From NCBI RefSeq assembly GCF_020535565.1, contig NZ_CP084758.1, forward strand, positions 3,795,001 through 3,859,000: a DNA stretch of 64,000 nucleotides. Direction: 5' to 3'. Source of the stretch: Shinella sp. XGS7. Its GTDB lineage: Bacteria > Pseudomonadota > Gammaproteobacteria > Burkholderiales > Burkholderiaceae_C. Made by a program: the position numbers and the translations under genes. Positions 24,826-33,258 of this stretch are shown here, one piece after another (the first letter of the stretch is position 1; every line of letters starts with the position of its first letter). Under the pieces are notes generated by a model. It was given only the letters and a program-made list of their open reading frames with translations, was not told the DNA's origin and searched no databases.

Positions 24826-25350
24826 TCAACCAATCTTTTTCAGTTCTGTCGCGTAACGGCGCGAGTTGTTCATGTAGTGGCGGGCGCTGGCTTTTAAACC
24901 CTCGATCTGGGCCGGTGTCAGCTCGCGCAGCACCTTGGCCGGGCTGCCCACGATCAGCACCCCGTCCGGAAACTCCTTGCCCTCGGTCACCAGGGCGCCC
25001 GCCCCCACCAGGGAGTTCTTGCCGATGCGTGCGCCATTGAGCACCACGGCGCCGATGCCGATCAGCGAGTTCTCGCCCACCGTGCAGCCGTGCAGCATGA
25101 CCTGGTGGCCCACGGTCACGTTCCCCGCCAGGTGCAGGGGAAAGCCGGTGTCGGCATGCAGCACCGAGCCGTCCTGGATGTTGCAGCCGGGGCCGATGTG
25201 CAGATGGTCGCTGTCGCCGCGCAGCGTGGCGTTGAACCACACGCTGGCGTTCTCGCCCAGGCTCACACGACCGATCACCTGGGCCGAATCGGCCACCCAG
25301 GCGCTGTCGGCAATCTCGGGCACATGCTCGCCCAGCTGATAGACGGCCAT
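24826..25350 (-). CDS. Gamma-carbonic anhydrase family protein
   Basis: A 174-residue left-handed beta-helix protein of the YrdA/PaaY/CaiE group. Hexapeptide repeats run through [38 protein letters not shown] and [19 protein letters not shown], and the three metal-binding His residues are in place. Whether it hydrates CO2 or acts on thioesters is not clear from sequence. The ATG at 25350 has AAGGAG upstream. It is transcribed with hslO. Confidence 0.9.
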   Translation of the reverse strand: MAVYQLGEHVPEIADSAWVADSAQVIGRVSLGENASVWFNATLRGDSDHLHIGPGCNIQDGSVLHADTGFPLHLAGNVTVGHQVMLHGCTVGENSLIGIGAVVLNGARIGKNSLVGAGALVTEGKEFPDGVLIVGSPAKVLRELTPAQIEGLKASARHYMNNSRRYATELKKIG

Positions 25351-25458
25351 GGCCGGCTCCTTCGTGCTTGTTTGTGAGGGGACCCTCGAGAGGTAGCGGA
25401 TTTTAAGGGCCCCGTCCTTCACCCCTCGGAGGGTTGGTCGCGCGGCGTCGGCCCTGCT

Positions 25459-25480
25459 AAAAAACGGCCCGGACGGGCCG
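25459..25480 (-). terminator. Minus-strand terminator with no recognised gene upstream
   Basis: Seven-base arms CGGCCCG / CGGGCCG, read on the minus strand, are followed by six T. The nearest upstream feature on that strand is antisense to the lipoprotein gene at 25551, so its purpose is unclear. Confidence 0.6.
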
Positions 25481-25550
25481 CGAGGGCTCGCCCACGCAAG
25501 ATCGCAGCACAAGATGGCCGCCTGCTGGCGGCACCAGGGAGGATCGCCTC

Positions 25551-26546
25551 ATGAACCCGCTCAGCCCGCGCCTACGCCGCGCACCCCAGCTCCTGTCCGC
25601 CCTGACGGCCACGGCCCTGCTCGCCGCCTGCGGCGGGGGCGGTGGCGGCAGCGCGGGGGCCGATGGCGCGCCCAGCCTGCCCGTGGCCAGCAACAGCCTG
25701 GGCATCACGTCCAGCAACTACCAGCAGGCGGCCGAGGCGGCGCTAGTCAGCTCGTCCTATCTGCTGGAAGCCGGCGGCTTCGGCCTGGGCGGCGGCCCCG
25801 GCAGCGGCGGCGGCATGGCCCGCCCCCAGCAGGGCCAGGAAGGACGTGCCCAGGCCCTGGGCACCAGCACCAACAGCCTGGCCTGCGCCCAGGGCGGCAG
25901 CCTGTTCGTGAGCTTCAACGATCAGAACAACAACGCCAATCTGGACGCGGGCGACAGCCTGAACATCGACGCCCGCAGCTGCCGCCAGGACGGCCAGCTC
26001 CTGCAGGGCGGCCTGAGCATGACGGCCAAGACCTTCAGCGGCAGCTTCGGCGGCAGCAGCTTCAGCGGCGCCCTGCAGATGGGCCTGAATGACTTCACGG
26101 TCATCGAGGGCAGCGACCGCTACGGCGCCACGGGCAGCTTCGAGGTGCAGGTGAGCCAGTCCGGCGGTGCCAGCGAAATCAGCCTGGTGGTGGACAAGCT
26201 CAGCCTCAGCGGCACCCTGCGCGGCCTGAGCTTCAGCCACCAGGTGCAGGACGCCCGCCTGAGCCTGCGCACCACGGCGCTGGGGGTCAGCACCAGCAGC
26301 AGCACCGCCACCGTCAGCAGCAACCGACTGGACGGCAAGAGCGTGCGCGTGGAGACCATCACCCCGCTGGTCACCCAGGCTGGCGCCCAATACCCCAGCA
26401 GCGGCCAGCTGATGATCACCGGCGACGCCCGCTCCAAGCTGCGCCTCACCCCGCAAAGCGCGACCCAGGTGCTGCTGGAAGTGGATGCCGATGGCGATGG
26501 CACGTTCGAGGGCCGCTACACCAAGGCCTGGAGCGAGCTCTACTGA
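25551..26546 (+). CDS. Putative lipoprotein of unknown function
   Basis: A 331-residue exported protein. The signal peptide ends in ALLAAC (Cys 27), followed by six Gly, a frequent start of mature lipoproteins in Burkholderiales. A low-complexity Gly/Gln region (about 70-100) precedes a domain rich in Ser, Thr and short beta-strands, with a possible calcium-type loop VDADGDGTFEGRY near the end. The strong RBS GGGAGG fixes the start. I do not recognise a domain. It stands alone, divergent from the carbonic-anhydrase gene and upstream of a DUF455 gene. Confidence 0.75.
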   Translation: MNPLSPRLRRAPQLLSALTATALLAACGGGGGGSAGADGAPSLPVASNSLGITSSNYQQAAEAALVSSSYLLEAGGFGLGGGPGSGGGMARPQQGQEGRAQALGTSTNSLACAQGGSLFVSFNDQNNNANLDAGDSLNIDARSCRQDGQLLQGGLSMTAKTFSGSFGGSSFSGALQMGLNDFTVIEGSDRYGATGSFEVQVSQSGGASEISLVVDKLSLSGTLRGLSFSHQVQDARLSLRTTALGVSTSSSTATVSSNRLDGKSVRVETITPLVTQAGAQYPSSGQLMITGDARSKLRLTPQSATQVLLEVDADGDGTFEGRYTKAWSELY

Positions 26547-26586
26547 GCCCGCGCCGACAGGGGCGGCGTATCATGCCGCCCCTGCC

Positions 26587-27423
26587 ATGCACCACGATCC
26601 CGAGCTCCGCGCCCAAGCCCTGCGCATCCTCTGCCTGAGCGTCCCCGGCGAGAAGGCCGCGGCCGCGCGCGCGCTGCACGCGCAGGCCCTGGCCGGCACG
26701 GTGGCGCTGCAGCCCGAGCGGTCCCTGGCCCGCCCCGAGGGCCTGCCCGGCCGCCCCGAGCGCCCGCGCCTGGTGCCCACCCTGCAGGTGCCCAAGCGCT
26801 CGCCCTTCACCCGCGAGGGCCGGGCCGCCCTGATTCACGCCATCGCCCATATCGAGTTCAACGCCATCAATCTGGCCCTGGACGCGGTCTGGCGCTTCCC
26901 CGCCATGCCCGAGGCCTTCTACCGCGACTGGTTGCGCGTGGCCGCCGAGGAGGCCCTGCACTTCAGCCTGCTGCACGAACATCTGCAGGGCCTGGGCTTT
27001 GCTTACGGTGACTTCGACGCCCACGACGGCCTGTGGAGCATGGCCGAGCGCACCGCCGGCGATGTGCTGGCCCGCATGGCCCTGGTGCCCCGCACCCTGG
27101 AGGCCCGCGGCCTGGACGCCACCCCGCCCCTGCAGGCCAAGCTGGCCAAGGCCGGCGACACGCGGGCGGTGGAGATCCTGGACATCATCCTGCGCGACGA
27201 GGTGGGCCATGTGGAGATCGGCAACCGCTGGTACCGGCATCTGTGCCGCGAGCGCGGCCTGGACCCGCTGGCCCTCTACCCGGGCCTGGTGCGCCAGTAC
27301 GAGGCCCCGCGCCTGCGCCCGCCCTTCAATCTGAAGGCGCGCGAGGCCGCCGGCTTCAGCCCCGAGGAGATCGCCTATCTGCAGGCCGATCCCGCCGCTC
27401 TGGACGGGGTACCGCCACCCTGA
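26587..27423 (+). CDS. DUF455 ferritin-like protein
   Basis: A 278-residue protein of the DUF455 family, related to ferritin-like di-iron proteins such as MiaE. Helices carrying carboxylate/His pairs are visible: IAHIEFNAINLALDAVWRFP, AAEEALHFSLLHEHL and ILRDEVGHVEIGNRWY, enough ligands for a di-iron site. The C-terminal segment PPFNLKAREAAGFSPEE is also typical. The function is unknown; an oxygenase acting on a small molecule or RNA base is possible. The EamA gene follows after about 70 bases. Confidence 0.85.
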   Translation: MHHDPELRAQALRILCLSVPGEKAAAARALHAQALAGTVALQPERSLARPEGLPGRPERPRLVPTLQVPKRSPFTREGRAALIHAIAHIEFNAINLALDAVWRFPAMPEAFYRDWLRVAAEEALHFSLLHEHLQGLGFAYGDFDAHDGLWSMAERTAGDVLARMALVPRTLEARGLDATPPLQAKLAKAGDTRAVEILDIILRDEVGHVEIGNRWYRHLCRERGLDPLALYPGLVRQYEAPRLRPPFNLKAREAAGFSPEEIAYLQADPAALDGVPPP

Positions 27424-27496
27424 ACCTGCACCCGCGTGCCTCAGCGGGTGACTCCGTAGAATCGCGGGCTTCGCCCAAATCGCAGGCCGCCCGATC

Positions 27497-28393
27497 TTGT
27501 CCCGCATCCAAGCCAATCTGCTGCTCGTCGTCATCGCCCTGATCTGGGGCTCGGCCTTTGTGGCCCAGAGCCATGGCATGGCCGATATCGGCCCCATGGC
27601 CTTCACCGGCGTGCGCTTCCTGATCGGCACCCTGGTCGTGGCCCCGCTGATGTGGCGCGAGTGGCAGGGTCTGCAGCGCCAGCAGCGCAGCCTGGCGGGC
27701 GGCGATGCGCTCAAGATCGCCGGCCTGGGCTGCCTCTTGCTCATGGGCGCGGCCATGCAGCAGATCGGCATCGTCTCCACCACGGTCACCAATGCCGGCT
27801 TCCTCACCGCGCTTTACGTGCCCCTGGTGCCGGTGCTGGGCTGGCTGCTGCTGCGCCACCTGCCGCACTGGTCGGTCTGGCCGGGTGCCCTGGCCTGTCT
27901 GGTGGGCGCCTTCCTGCTCTCGGGCGCGCATGAGCTGAACATCGGTCTGGGAGACGCCTGGGTCATCGCCTCCGCCCTGCCCTGGGCCCTGCATGTGCTG
28001 CTGGTGGGCCGGGTGGCGGACCGCCTGGGCGCGCCCTTTCTGGTGGCGGGCGGGCAGTTCCTGGTGTGTGGCCTGCTGGCCCTGGCCTATGCCCTGGTGG
28101 CCGAGCCCATCAGCTGGCAGGCCCTGCAGGCCGCGGCCCTGCCGATTGCCTACACCGGCGTGCTCTCGGTGGGCGTGGCCTTCACGGCCCAGGTGGTGGC
28201 CCAGCGCTATGCCCATGCGGCGGACGCCGCCATCATCCTCTCCTCCGAAACCCTGTTTGCCGCGATCTTCGGCTACCTGCTGATGGGCGACCGCCTCAGC
28301 CCCGCCGGCCTGGCCGGCTGCGGGCTCATCCTGGTGAGCATGCTGGTGGTGCAGCTGCTGCCCATGCTGCGCGGGGGCACGCGCACGGCCTGA
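27497..28393 (+). CDS. DMT-superfamily (EamA) transporter
   Basis: A 298-residue membrane protein with ten predicted helices in two EamA repeats. The first repeat starts LLLVVIALIWGSAFVAQ and the second AWVIASALPWALHVLLVGR. The segment AAIILSSETLFAAIFGYLLMG near the C-terminus is diagnostic. These proteins usually export amino acids or metabolites; the substrate is not predictable. The only plausible start is TTG at 27497. It is the first of three EamA genes in the window. Confidence 0.88.
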   Translation: MSRIQANLLLVVIALIWGSAFVAQSHGMADIGPMAFTGVRFLIGTLVVAPLMWREWQGLQRQQRSLAGGDALKIAGLGCLLLMGAAMQQIGIVSTTVTNAGFLTALYVPLVPVLGWLLLRHLPHWSVWPGALACLVGAFLLSGAHELNIGLGDAWVIASALPWALHVLLVGRVADRLGAPFLVAGGQFLVCGLLALAYALVAEPISWQALQAAALPIAYTGVLSVGVAFTAQVVAQRYAHAADAAIILSSETLFAAIFGYLLMGDRLSPAGLAGCGLILVSMLVVQLLPMLRGGTRTA

Positions 28394-28419
28394 ATCGGCG
28401 CCTGCGCAGCACCCCGGTA

Positions 28420-28447
28420 AAAACCCTGAGTTTTGTCATAGGGTTTT
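28420..28447. repeat. Inverted repeat between the EamA gene and the small membrane protein gene
   Basis: Eight-base arms AAAACCCT / AGGGTTTT separated by 12 bases. It could terminate the EamA transcript (the right arm ends in TTTT) or be an operator for the small gene. Sequence alone does not decide. Confidence 0.45.
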
Positions 28448-28537
28448 CACCGAGCACTGCCACACTCCTTCCCAGATCGCGCACACCGCGCGACCCCGGG
28501 TGCCCCAGGCACAGACACCGACAGGAAGGAACACACC

Positions 28538-28696
28538 GTGAGCAGCATTCCCCCCTTCATCGCCCTCTCGCGCCACTACCTGCTGGCCGGCGAGACCCAG
28601 CAGAGCGCGGGCCGCTCGCTGGAAGGCTGGGGCCACGCCGGCCTGCTGTTCGCCTTCTGCGCCCTGCTGGCCGCCTCAGGCCTGCTCGGCGCCTGA
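28538..28696 (+). CDS. Small (52-residue) predicted membrane protein
   Basis: A short frame starting with GTG reads MSSIPPFIALSRHYLLAGE and then, after a polar stretch, a C-terminal hydrophobic segment GLLFAFCALLAASGLLG that would make one transmembrane helix. The support is the excellent RBS AGGAAGGA ending seven bases before the start, together with host-like codon use. No homologue comes to mind. It has its own leader of about 140 bases with an inverted repeat and lies between an EamA gene and a convergent Lrp-type regulator. Confidence 0.6.
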   Translation: MSSIPPFIALSRHYLLAGETQQSAGRSLEGWGHAGLLFAFCALLAASGLLGA

Positions 28697-28727
28697 GTTC
28701 AGGCACAGGCCCTGAGCGCCCCGCCGC

Positions 28728-29198
28728 TCAGAGCTCGAAGCCCGTGGTCTTCTTGACGGTGCGCAGCACCAGCATGGAGTTGGCCCGGGCCACGCCCGGC
28801 AGGTGCATCAGCACCTCGCCATGCACCCGCTCCAGGTCCTCGGCATCGCGGTAGGCAAAGCGCACCAGATAGTCGTTGCTGCCGGCCACGAAGAAGCAGT
28901 CCAGGATCTCGGGCACATCGCGTACGGCCTGCTCGAAGGCGGCCAGCACCTGGGGCGTGGTGCGCTCCAGATTGATGATGGTGAAGCTGGTCCCCGGCCG
29001 GCCCACGGCCTTGGGGTTCACCAGGGCCACATAGCGGTCGATCACGCCCGCTTCCTCCAGCTGCTTGACCCGGCGCAGACAGGCCGAGGGGCTCAGGTGC
29101 ACCCGCTGCGCCAGCTCCACATTCGAGAGTCGACCATCGCGCTGCAGCTCGTTCAGGATGCCGCGGTCAATCGCATCCAGTTGCACTTCAGACCCCAT
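28728..29198 (-). CDS. Lrp/AsnC-family transcriptional regulator
   Basis: A 156-residue regulator with an N-terminal helix-turn-helix (LDAIDRGILNELQRDGRLSN, LSPSACLRRVKQLEEAG) and a C-terminal RAM ligand domain. The start MGSEVQLD at 29198, with AGGAA upstream, is preferred to longer frames. It is divergent from the omega-aminotransferase gene with 142 bases between starts, so it probably controls that gene in response to an amino acid. A dyad at 29250-29267 is a candidate site. Confidence 0.92.
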   Translation of the reverse strand: MGSEVQLDAIDRGILNELQRDGRLSNVELAQRVHLSPSACLRRVKQLEEAGVIDRYVALVNPKAVGRPGTSFTIINLERTTPQVLAAFEQAVRDVPEILDCFFVAGSNDYLVRFAYRDAEDLERVHGEVLMHLPGVARANSMLVLRTVKKTTGFEL

Positions 29199-29249
29199 CG
29201 TTCGAATTTCCTGCGGTTTGGTCGCCGGACTATCGCATGAATGTGCAAA

Positions 29250-29267
29250 ACCGCGGGTTAACGCGGT
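29250..29267. promoter_or_regulatory. Candidate Lrp-family operator
   Basis: ACCGCG-GGTTAA-CGCGGT is a six-base dyad with an AT-containing centre, midway between the divergent regulator and aminotransferase. Outer elements TGTGCAA (29242) and TTGCACG (29274) extend the symmetry. Confidence 0.4.
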
Positions 29268-29340
29268 GCGCGCTTGCACGCACATTGCGCACCGGCTTGC
29301 CTAGACTGCCAGCAACACATTCTTGCGACAGGAGCCCCTC

Positions 29341-30666
29341 ATGAGCCCCGTGAGCCACGACAGCGCCAAGCTGGATGCCTTCTGGATGCCGTTCACGGCA
29401 AACCGGCAGTTCAAGAAGGAGCCGCGCCTCTTCGTCGGCGCCAAGGACATGCACTACACCACCCATGACGGCCGTCAGGTCCTCGACGGCACGGCGGGTC
29501 TCTGGTGCGTCAATGCCGGCCACTGCCGTCCGAAGATCACCGAGGCGATCCGCGAGCAGGCCGGAGAACTCGACTACGCGCCCGCCTTCCAGCTCGGCCA
29601 TCCCAAGGCCTTCGAGCTCGCCAACCGCCTCGTCGACATCGCGCCCGAGGGCATGAACCATGTTCTCTACACCAATTCCGGCTCCGAATCGGTCGAGACC
29701 GCGCTGAAGGTCGCCCTCGCCTATCACCGCGCCAAGGGCGACGGTTCGCGCTTCCGTCTGATCGGCCGCGAGCGCGGCTATCACGGCGTCAATTTCGGCG
29801 GCATCTCCGTCGGCGGCATCGTCGCCAACCGCAAGATGTTCGGCACGCTGCTGACCGGCGTCGACCACATGCCGCACACCCATTTCCCGGACAAGAACGC
29901 CTTCTCGCGGGGCCAGCCGGAGCATGGCGCCGACATTGCCGACGATCTGGAGCGCCTCGTCGCCCTGCACGACGCCTCAACCATCGCGGCCGTGATCGTC
30001 GAGCCGGTCGCCGGCTCCACGGGCGTGCTCATCCCGCCGAAGGGCTATCTCGAAAAGCTGCGCGCGATCTGCGACAAGCACGGCATCCTCCTGATCTTCG
30101 ACGAAGTCATCACCGGCTTCGGCCGCCTCGGCGCGCCCTTCGCCGCCCAGACTTTTGGCGTGACGCCCGATCTCATGACCACCGCCAAGGGCCTGACCAA
30201 CGGCTGCGTCCCGATGGGCGCCGTCTTCGTGACCTCGGAAATCCACGACACCTTCATGAACGGCCCGGAACATCTCATCGAGTTCTTCCACGGCTACACC
30301 TATTCCGGCAACCCGATCGCCTGCGCCGCCGCGCTCGGCACGCTCGACACCTACAAGGAAGAGGGCCTCTTGACCCGCGCCGCCGAGCTTGCTTCCTACT
30401 GGGAGGACGGCCTGCACTCGCTGAAGGATTGCCCGAACGTCATCGACATCCGCAATGTCGGCCTCATCGGCGCCGTCGAGCTCGCCTCGATCCCGGGCGA
30501 GCCCACCAAGCGCGCCTTCAACGCCTTCCTCAAGGCCTATGAGAAGGGCCTTCTCATCCGCACGACGGGCGATATCATCGCGCTCTCCCCGCCGCTCATC
30601 ATCGAGCGCAGCCATATCGACCAGATCTTCGACACCCTGCGCGGCGCGCTGCGGCGCGCGGCCTGA
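29341..30666 (+). CDS. Omega-amino acid (beta-alanine):pyruvate-type aminotransferase, class III
   Basis: A 441-residue PLP enzyme. Class-III marks are DGTAGLWCVNAGHC, YTNSGSESVETALKVA, ERGYHGVNFGGISVGG, LIFDEVITGFGRLG (cofactor Asp) and TTAKGLTNGCVPMG (PLP-lysine). The best match I recall is beta-alanine/omega-amino acid:pyruvate transaminase. The start has AGGAG seven bases before ATG 29341. From about codon 15 almost to the last few codons the codon use is CTC/GTC/TCG-rich and unlike either flank, while both ends are host-like. It is either a transferred gene or a replaced tract. An Lrp-type regulator is divergent. Confidence 0.92.
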   Translation: MSPVSHDSAKLDAFWMPFTANRQFKKEPRLFVGAKDMHYTTHDGRQVLDGTAGLWCVNAGHCRPKITEAIREQAGELDYAPAFQLGHPKAFELANRLVDIAPEGMNHVLYTNSGSESVETALKVALAYHRAKGDGSRFRLIGRERGYHGVNFGGISVGGIVANRKMFGTLLTGVDHMPHTHFPDKNAFSRGQPEHGADIADDLERLVALHDASTIAAVIVEPVAGSTGVLIPPKGYLEKLRAICDKHGILLIFDEVITGFGRLGAPFAAQTFGVTPDLMTTAKGLTNGCVPMGAVFVTSEIHDTFMNGPEHLIEFFHGYTYSGNPIACAAALGTLDTYKEEGLLTRAAELASYWEDGLHSLKDCPNVIDIRNVGLIGAVELASIPGEPTKRAFNAFLKAYEKGLLIRTTGDIIALSPPLIIERSHIDQIFDTLRGALRRAA

Positions 30667-30694
30667 GGCCTCGGCTTTCCCTGATCAATGCCCC

Positions 30695-30725
30695 AGGGCG
30701 CCCACCGCAAGGGGGTGCCCTTTCC
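30695..30725 (+). terminator. Terminator after the aminotransferase
   Basis: Arms AGGGCGCCC / GGGTGCCCT (one G-T wobble), then TTCCTGTTT. It also faces the convergent gamma-glutamylcyclotransferase-like gene. Confidence 0.6.
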
Positions 30726-30729
30726 TGTT

Positions 30730-31221
30730 TCAGACCCTCGGCTGGTACAGCGCCGCATGCGCCGCCTGGTACTCGGCCAGCGGCCCCAGGCGGATCTCGG
30801 CGGGGTCCAGCTGCTCGGCGCGCTTGAGGTAGACGAAGGCCTCGCGGGCCGGTCCGCAGGCGGAACCATCGTCGGCCACGGGCTCCACCATGATGCGCTG
30901 GCGCACATAGCCATCAGGCGCCTGCACCCGCTCCAGCCGGTCCATATCCGCCAGCACCTCGGCGCTCACCGCATACAGCTCGCCCAGCACCTGGGCGCCC
31001 TGCCCCGGCGCGTCCAGCAGCCAGGGCGAATGCCGTGGGCCCACGAGATAAAGCGGGTAGCGCTGCTGGGTGCGGTAGCGGCTGGCTTGCGCGGGATCAC
31101 CTACGCGGCGCCCCCGGTTGGTGGCGAAATTGGGGAAACCCTGCTTGAGGGTGCCGAAGACGAAGACGAGCTTCGCCTCAAGGGCGTTGCCGTGAGGTTT
31201 CAATGCACAGGATTCCCACAA
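30730..31221 (-). CDS. Gamma-glutamylcyclotransferase-like protein (GGCT/AIG2 fold)
   Basis: A protein of up to 163 residues with the GGCT fold. The substrate loop is FVFGTLKQGFPNF near the N-terminus and the likely catalytic Glu lies in MDRLERVQAPDGY. The C-terminal RLGPLAEYQAAHAALY is typical of this subgroup. The start is uncertain: ATG 31221 overlaps the upstream membrane-protein gene by 44 bases, and an in-frame TTG at 31203 would shorten this. The reaction may be 5-oxoproline formation from gamma-glutamylamines, which I infer from the fold only. Confidence 0.82.
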   Translation of the reverse strand: MWESCALKPHGNALEAKLVFVFGTLKQGFPNFATNRGRRVGDPAQASRYRTQQRYPLYLVGPRHSPWLLDAPGQGAQVLGELYAVSAEVLADMDRLERVQAPDGYVRQRIMVEPVADDGSACGPAREAFVYLKRAEQLDPAEIRLGPLAEYQAAHAALYQPRV

Positions 31222-31618
31222 TATTCAAAGGAAGCGCCAGCATGAGCGCCCCGGCTATCACAAAGCCCGCCGCGAGGAAGAACTCGCGATGGAGAAGATA
31301 GCCGAGGACGCAGCCCAAGAGCGCAAGACCGACGGCGAGGTTGGCAAGGCCGGTGAGGACGCTGCCAAGCCGGAAACGTTTTTCGCGGCCGGATGCAATG
31401 GCCGCCGGCACGAGCGCCCCTTGCTGTTTCCAAACAGCGCCCAGGACCAGAACAACAAGGGCGATCGTCAGGCCCTGGGTCCACACCAGGCTGCCATAGC
31501 CCAGGCCAAGGCCCATGAGGGCGAGACTGAGCATCGGAGCGACAAACCACAGCCCCAGCATGCTCCCCACCGCCAGCAGTGAAAGAAAGTAGCTGAGCTC
31601 AGCTCGATTGAATTTCAT
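31178..31618 (-). CDS. Hypothetical membrane protein
   Basis: A 146-residue protein with four predicted helices: one pair at about residues 9-65, another at about 90-140. The start MKFNRAELSYFL at 31618 has GGGAG six bases upstream. Codon choice (CTT, CTC, GTC, TTT) is looser than in neighbouring genes, so it may be acquired or poorly expressed. I recognise no family. It overlaps the downstream GGCT-like gene in another frame, implying one transcript. Confidence 0.6.
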   Translation of the reverse strand: MKFNRAELSYFLSLLAVGSMLGLWFVAPMLSLALMGLGLGYGSLVWTQGLTIALVVLVLGAVWKQQGALVPAAIASGREKRFRLGSVLTGLANLAVGLALLGCVLGYLLHREFFLAAGFVIAGALMLALPLNIVGILCIETSRQRP

Positions 31619-31690
31619 CCCTCTCCCTTTTATGACAAACAAGCGACTACCCAGAGGCATGTAGGGCGCTGCGAGATTCTCTGGCCTCGC

Positions 31691-32482
31691 TCAGGGCTTC
31701 TTGAACAGCGCCGGATTCACGGCCAGCTGGACCTTGGCCGAGATCGGCACCTGCACCACATGCAGCGCCGCACCCGCGAACTGGCTGGCCGTGTAGGCCC
31801 CAATCAAGCGGCCGTCGGCATCACGTACCCGGTGTCCGCCCAGGGTGTCGATGAAACAGGTCTCCTCGGCCACCTGGGCGATGAGCCGCATTTCCTCGGC
31901 CGAGGGGCAGCGCAGGGCGATGCCGTTGACCGTTTTCTCCCGGCTGTAGCTAGGCGTGGGCAGGGGTGGCATCGGCTCGAGCGCTGCTTCGCTGCTCAGG
32001 GGCGTGGGACCGCGCACAGAGTCCTCACCCCAGTGGTGGCGGCTGCCATCGGCCTGGGTCAAGCGGTACTCGATGCTGCGGCCCGGCTTTTGCTGGCAGC
32101 CGGCCTCTAGATCCGGCAAACCCAGGGTTTGGACTTCGGATTTGTACAGAAAGTTCTTGCCGTCACTGGTCCAGGTTTCGCGGGTCAGGCTGCTATCGGG
32201 CGAGACCTCTGTCATCGGCACCACGGCACGCTGGCTCAGCTTCAAGGTGTTGGCGCACAGGGTGTACGCATCTTCCTGGAACTTCTTGTAGGCCGCGAAA
32301 TCCTTGGGCCGGGTCTCGGTCACGATCTCGTAGCTGACCGCAGCGGCTTGAGCCGCTGGGGCAGCAGGCGCCGCGGCCGCATCGCCCCCCGCAGTCTGGC
32401 TGGAGCCGCTGGGCGAGCAGGCGCTGCACAAAAGGGCGAGAAAGATCGCAGACAACACGGGGACTTGGGTCTGTGCGGACAT
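31691..32482 (-). CDS. Hypothetical lipoprotein
   Basis: A 263-residue exported protein. The N-terminus VPVLSAIFLALLCSAC is a signal peptide ending in a lipobox-like Cys (residue 22), although Cys at -3 is unusual. An Ala/Pro-rich linker follows, then a domain with six Cys residues (for example YTLCANTLK, LEAGCQQKPG, LRCPSAEEM, EETCFIDTLGG), suggesting disulfides in the periplasm. I recognise no domain. The start at 32482 has no strong RBS; a longer frame begins at 32524. Confidence 0.6.
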   Translation of the reverse strand: MSAQTQVPVLSAIFLALLCSACSPSGSSQTAGGDAAAAPAAPAAQAAAVSYEIVTETRPKDFAAYKKFQEDAYTLCANTLKLSQRAVVPMTEVSPDSSLTRETWTSDGKNFLYKSEVQTLGLPDLEAGCQQKPGRSIEYRLTQADGSRHHWGEDSVRGPTPLSSEAALEPMPPLPTPSYSREKTVNGIALRCPSAEEMRLIAQVAEETCFIDTLGGHRVRDADGRLIGAYTASQFAGAALHVVQVPISAKVQLAVNPALFKKP

Positions 32483-32574
32483 CAGGGATTTGTTGGGTTG
32501 AGGTGGGCAAAAAAGGGGAGGCACTCTTCCGGCCGGTCGGCCGGGCTTTTCTTAGGCAGTCAGCCGCGTTGGAC

Positions 32575-33054
32575 TCAGGACATCGGCTTGTAGCCCTTGT
32601 CGGCAATATTCAAATGCAAGGCGATTCGCGCGCAGAGATCCTCGGCGATGGATATCCCCTGACTCTGCGCCATGGAGACGCGAACCAGTTCCTTGGTGGT
32701 ATAGCCTGCCGTGCCAAGCTCCACCACCAGTTGAGTCTTGTCAGCTATCGGCCGAGCACGCACCCAGGCGGCTTTTGAAACATCCAGCTCGCGGATAGAA
32801 ACTTGGCGACCGAATATGCTGGTCGTCACCCGCACCGTCTTGGTTTCGGGCACCAGCTCCGATTTGCGCCGCAAACCACGAGCGACGATCAGCACCAGGA
32901 CCATCAACACCGTGGCCGCCAGCGCGAGTTTGGGGCTCACACCCACTCTGACTGCATCCCACACCTTCACCACAGCAGCCGCCGCACCCAGGGCAGAGAG
33001 GAGCCAGGCGCGGGGATCAGTGACCCGGTATTCGTCAAGGGGAACCATGGACAT
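32575..33054 (-). CDS. Hypothetical membrane protein with a soluble C-terminal domain
   Basis: A 159-residue protein. Two close hydrophobic helices (about residues 15-58) are followed by a basic turn (RGLRRKSE) and a small soluble domain with alternating strands (KTVRVTTSIFGRQVSIRELD). The layout resembles bacterial PH-like membrane proteins, but the match is weak and I do not assign one. The start could be 33054 or the second ATG six bases later. GC content is lower than in the core genes. Confidence 0.5.
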   Translation of the reverse strand: MSMVPLDEYRVTDPRAWLLSALGAAAAVVKVWDAVRVGVSPKLALAATVLMVLVLIVARGLRRKSELVPETKTVRVTTSIFGRQVSIRELDVSKAAWVRARPIADKTQLVVELGTAGYTTKELVRVSMAQSQGISIAEDLCARIALHLNIADKGYKPMS

Positions 33055-33258
33055 GAAATTTCAAGAATGAAAGCTGAGCCACCAGCAGCGGCCTGAAAAC
33101 ATGATTCGATTCCATCGAAAGATTCGCAGAGCAGTGGGATCCAGTGCACCGATCACCAGAGAATAATTTCCCCAAGCTCATCGCAAGTCAATCGCTGAAG
33201 ACCAACCCTCAAAAAGGCGAGCACTGCTGACGGCGGCGGCGGGGCGCCTCAGGCCAGC

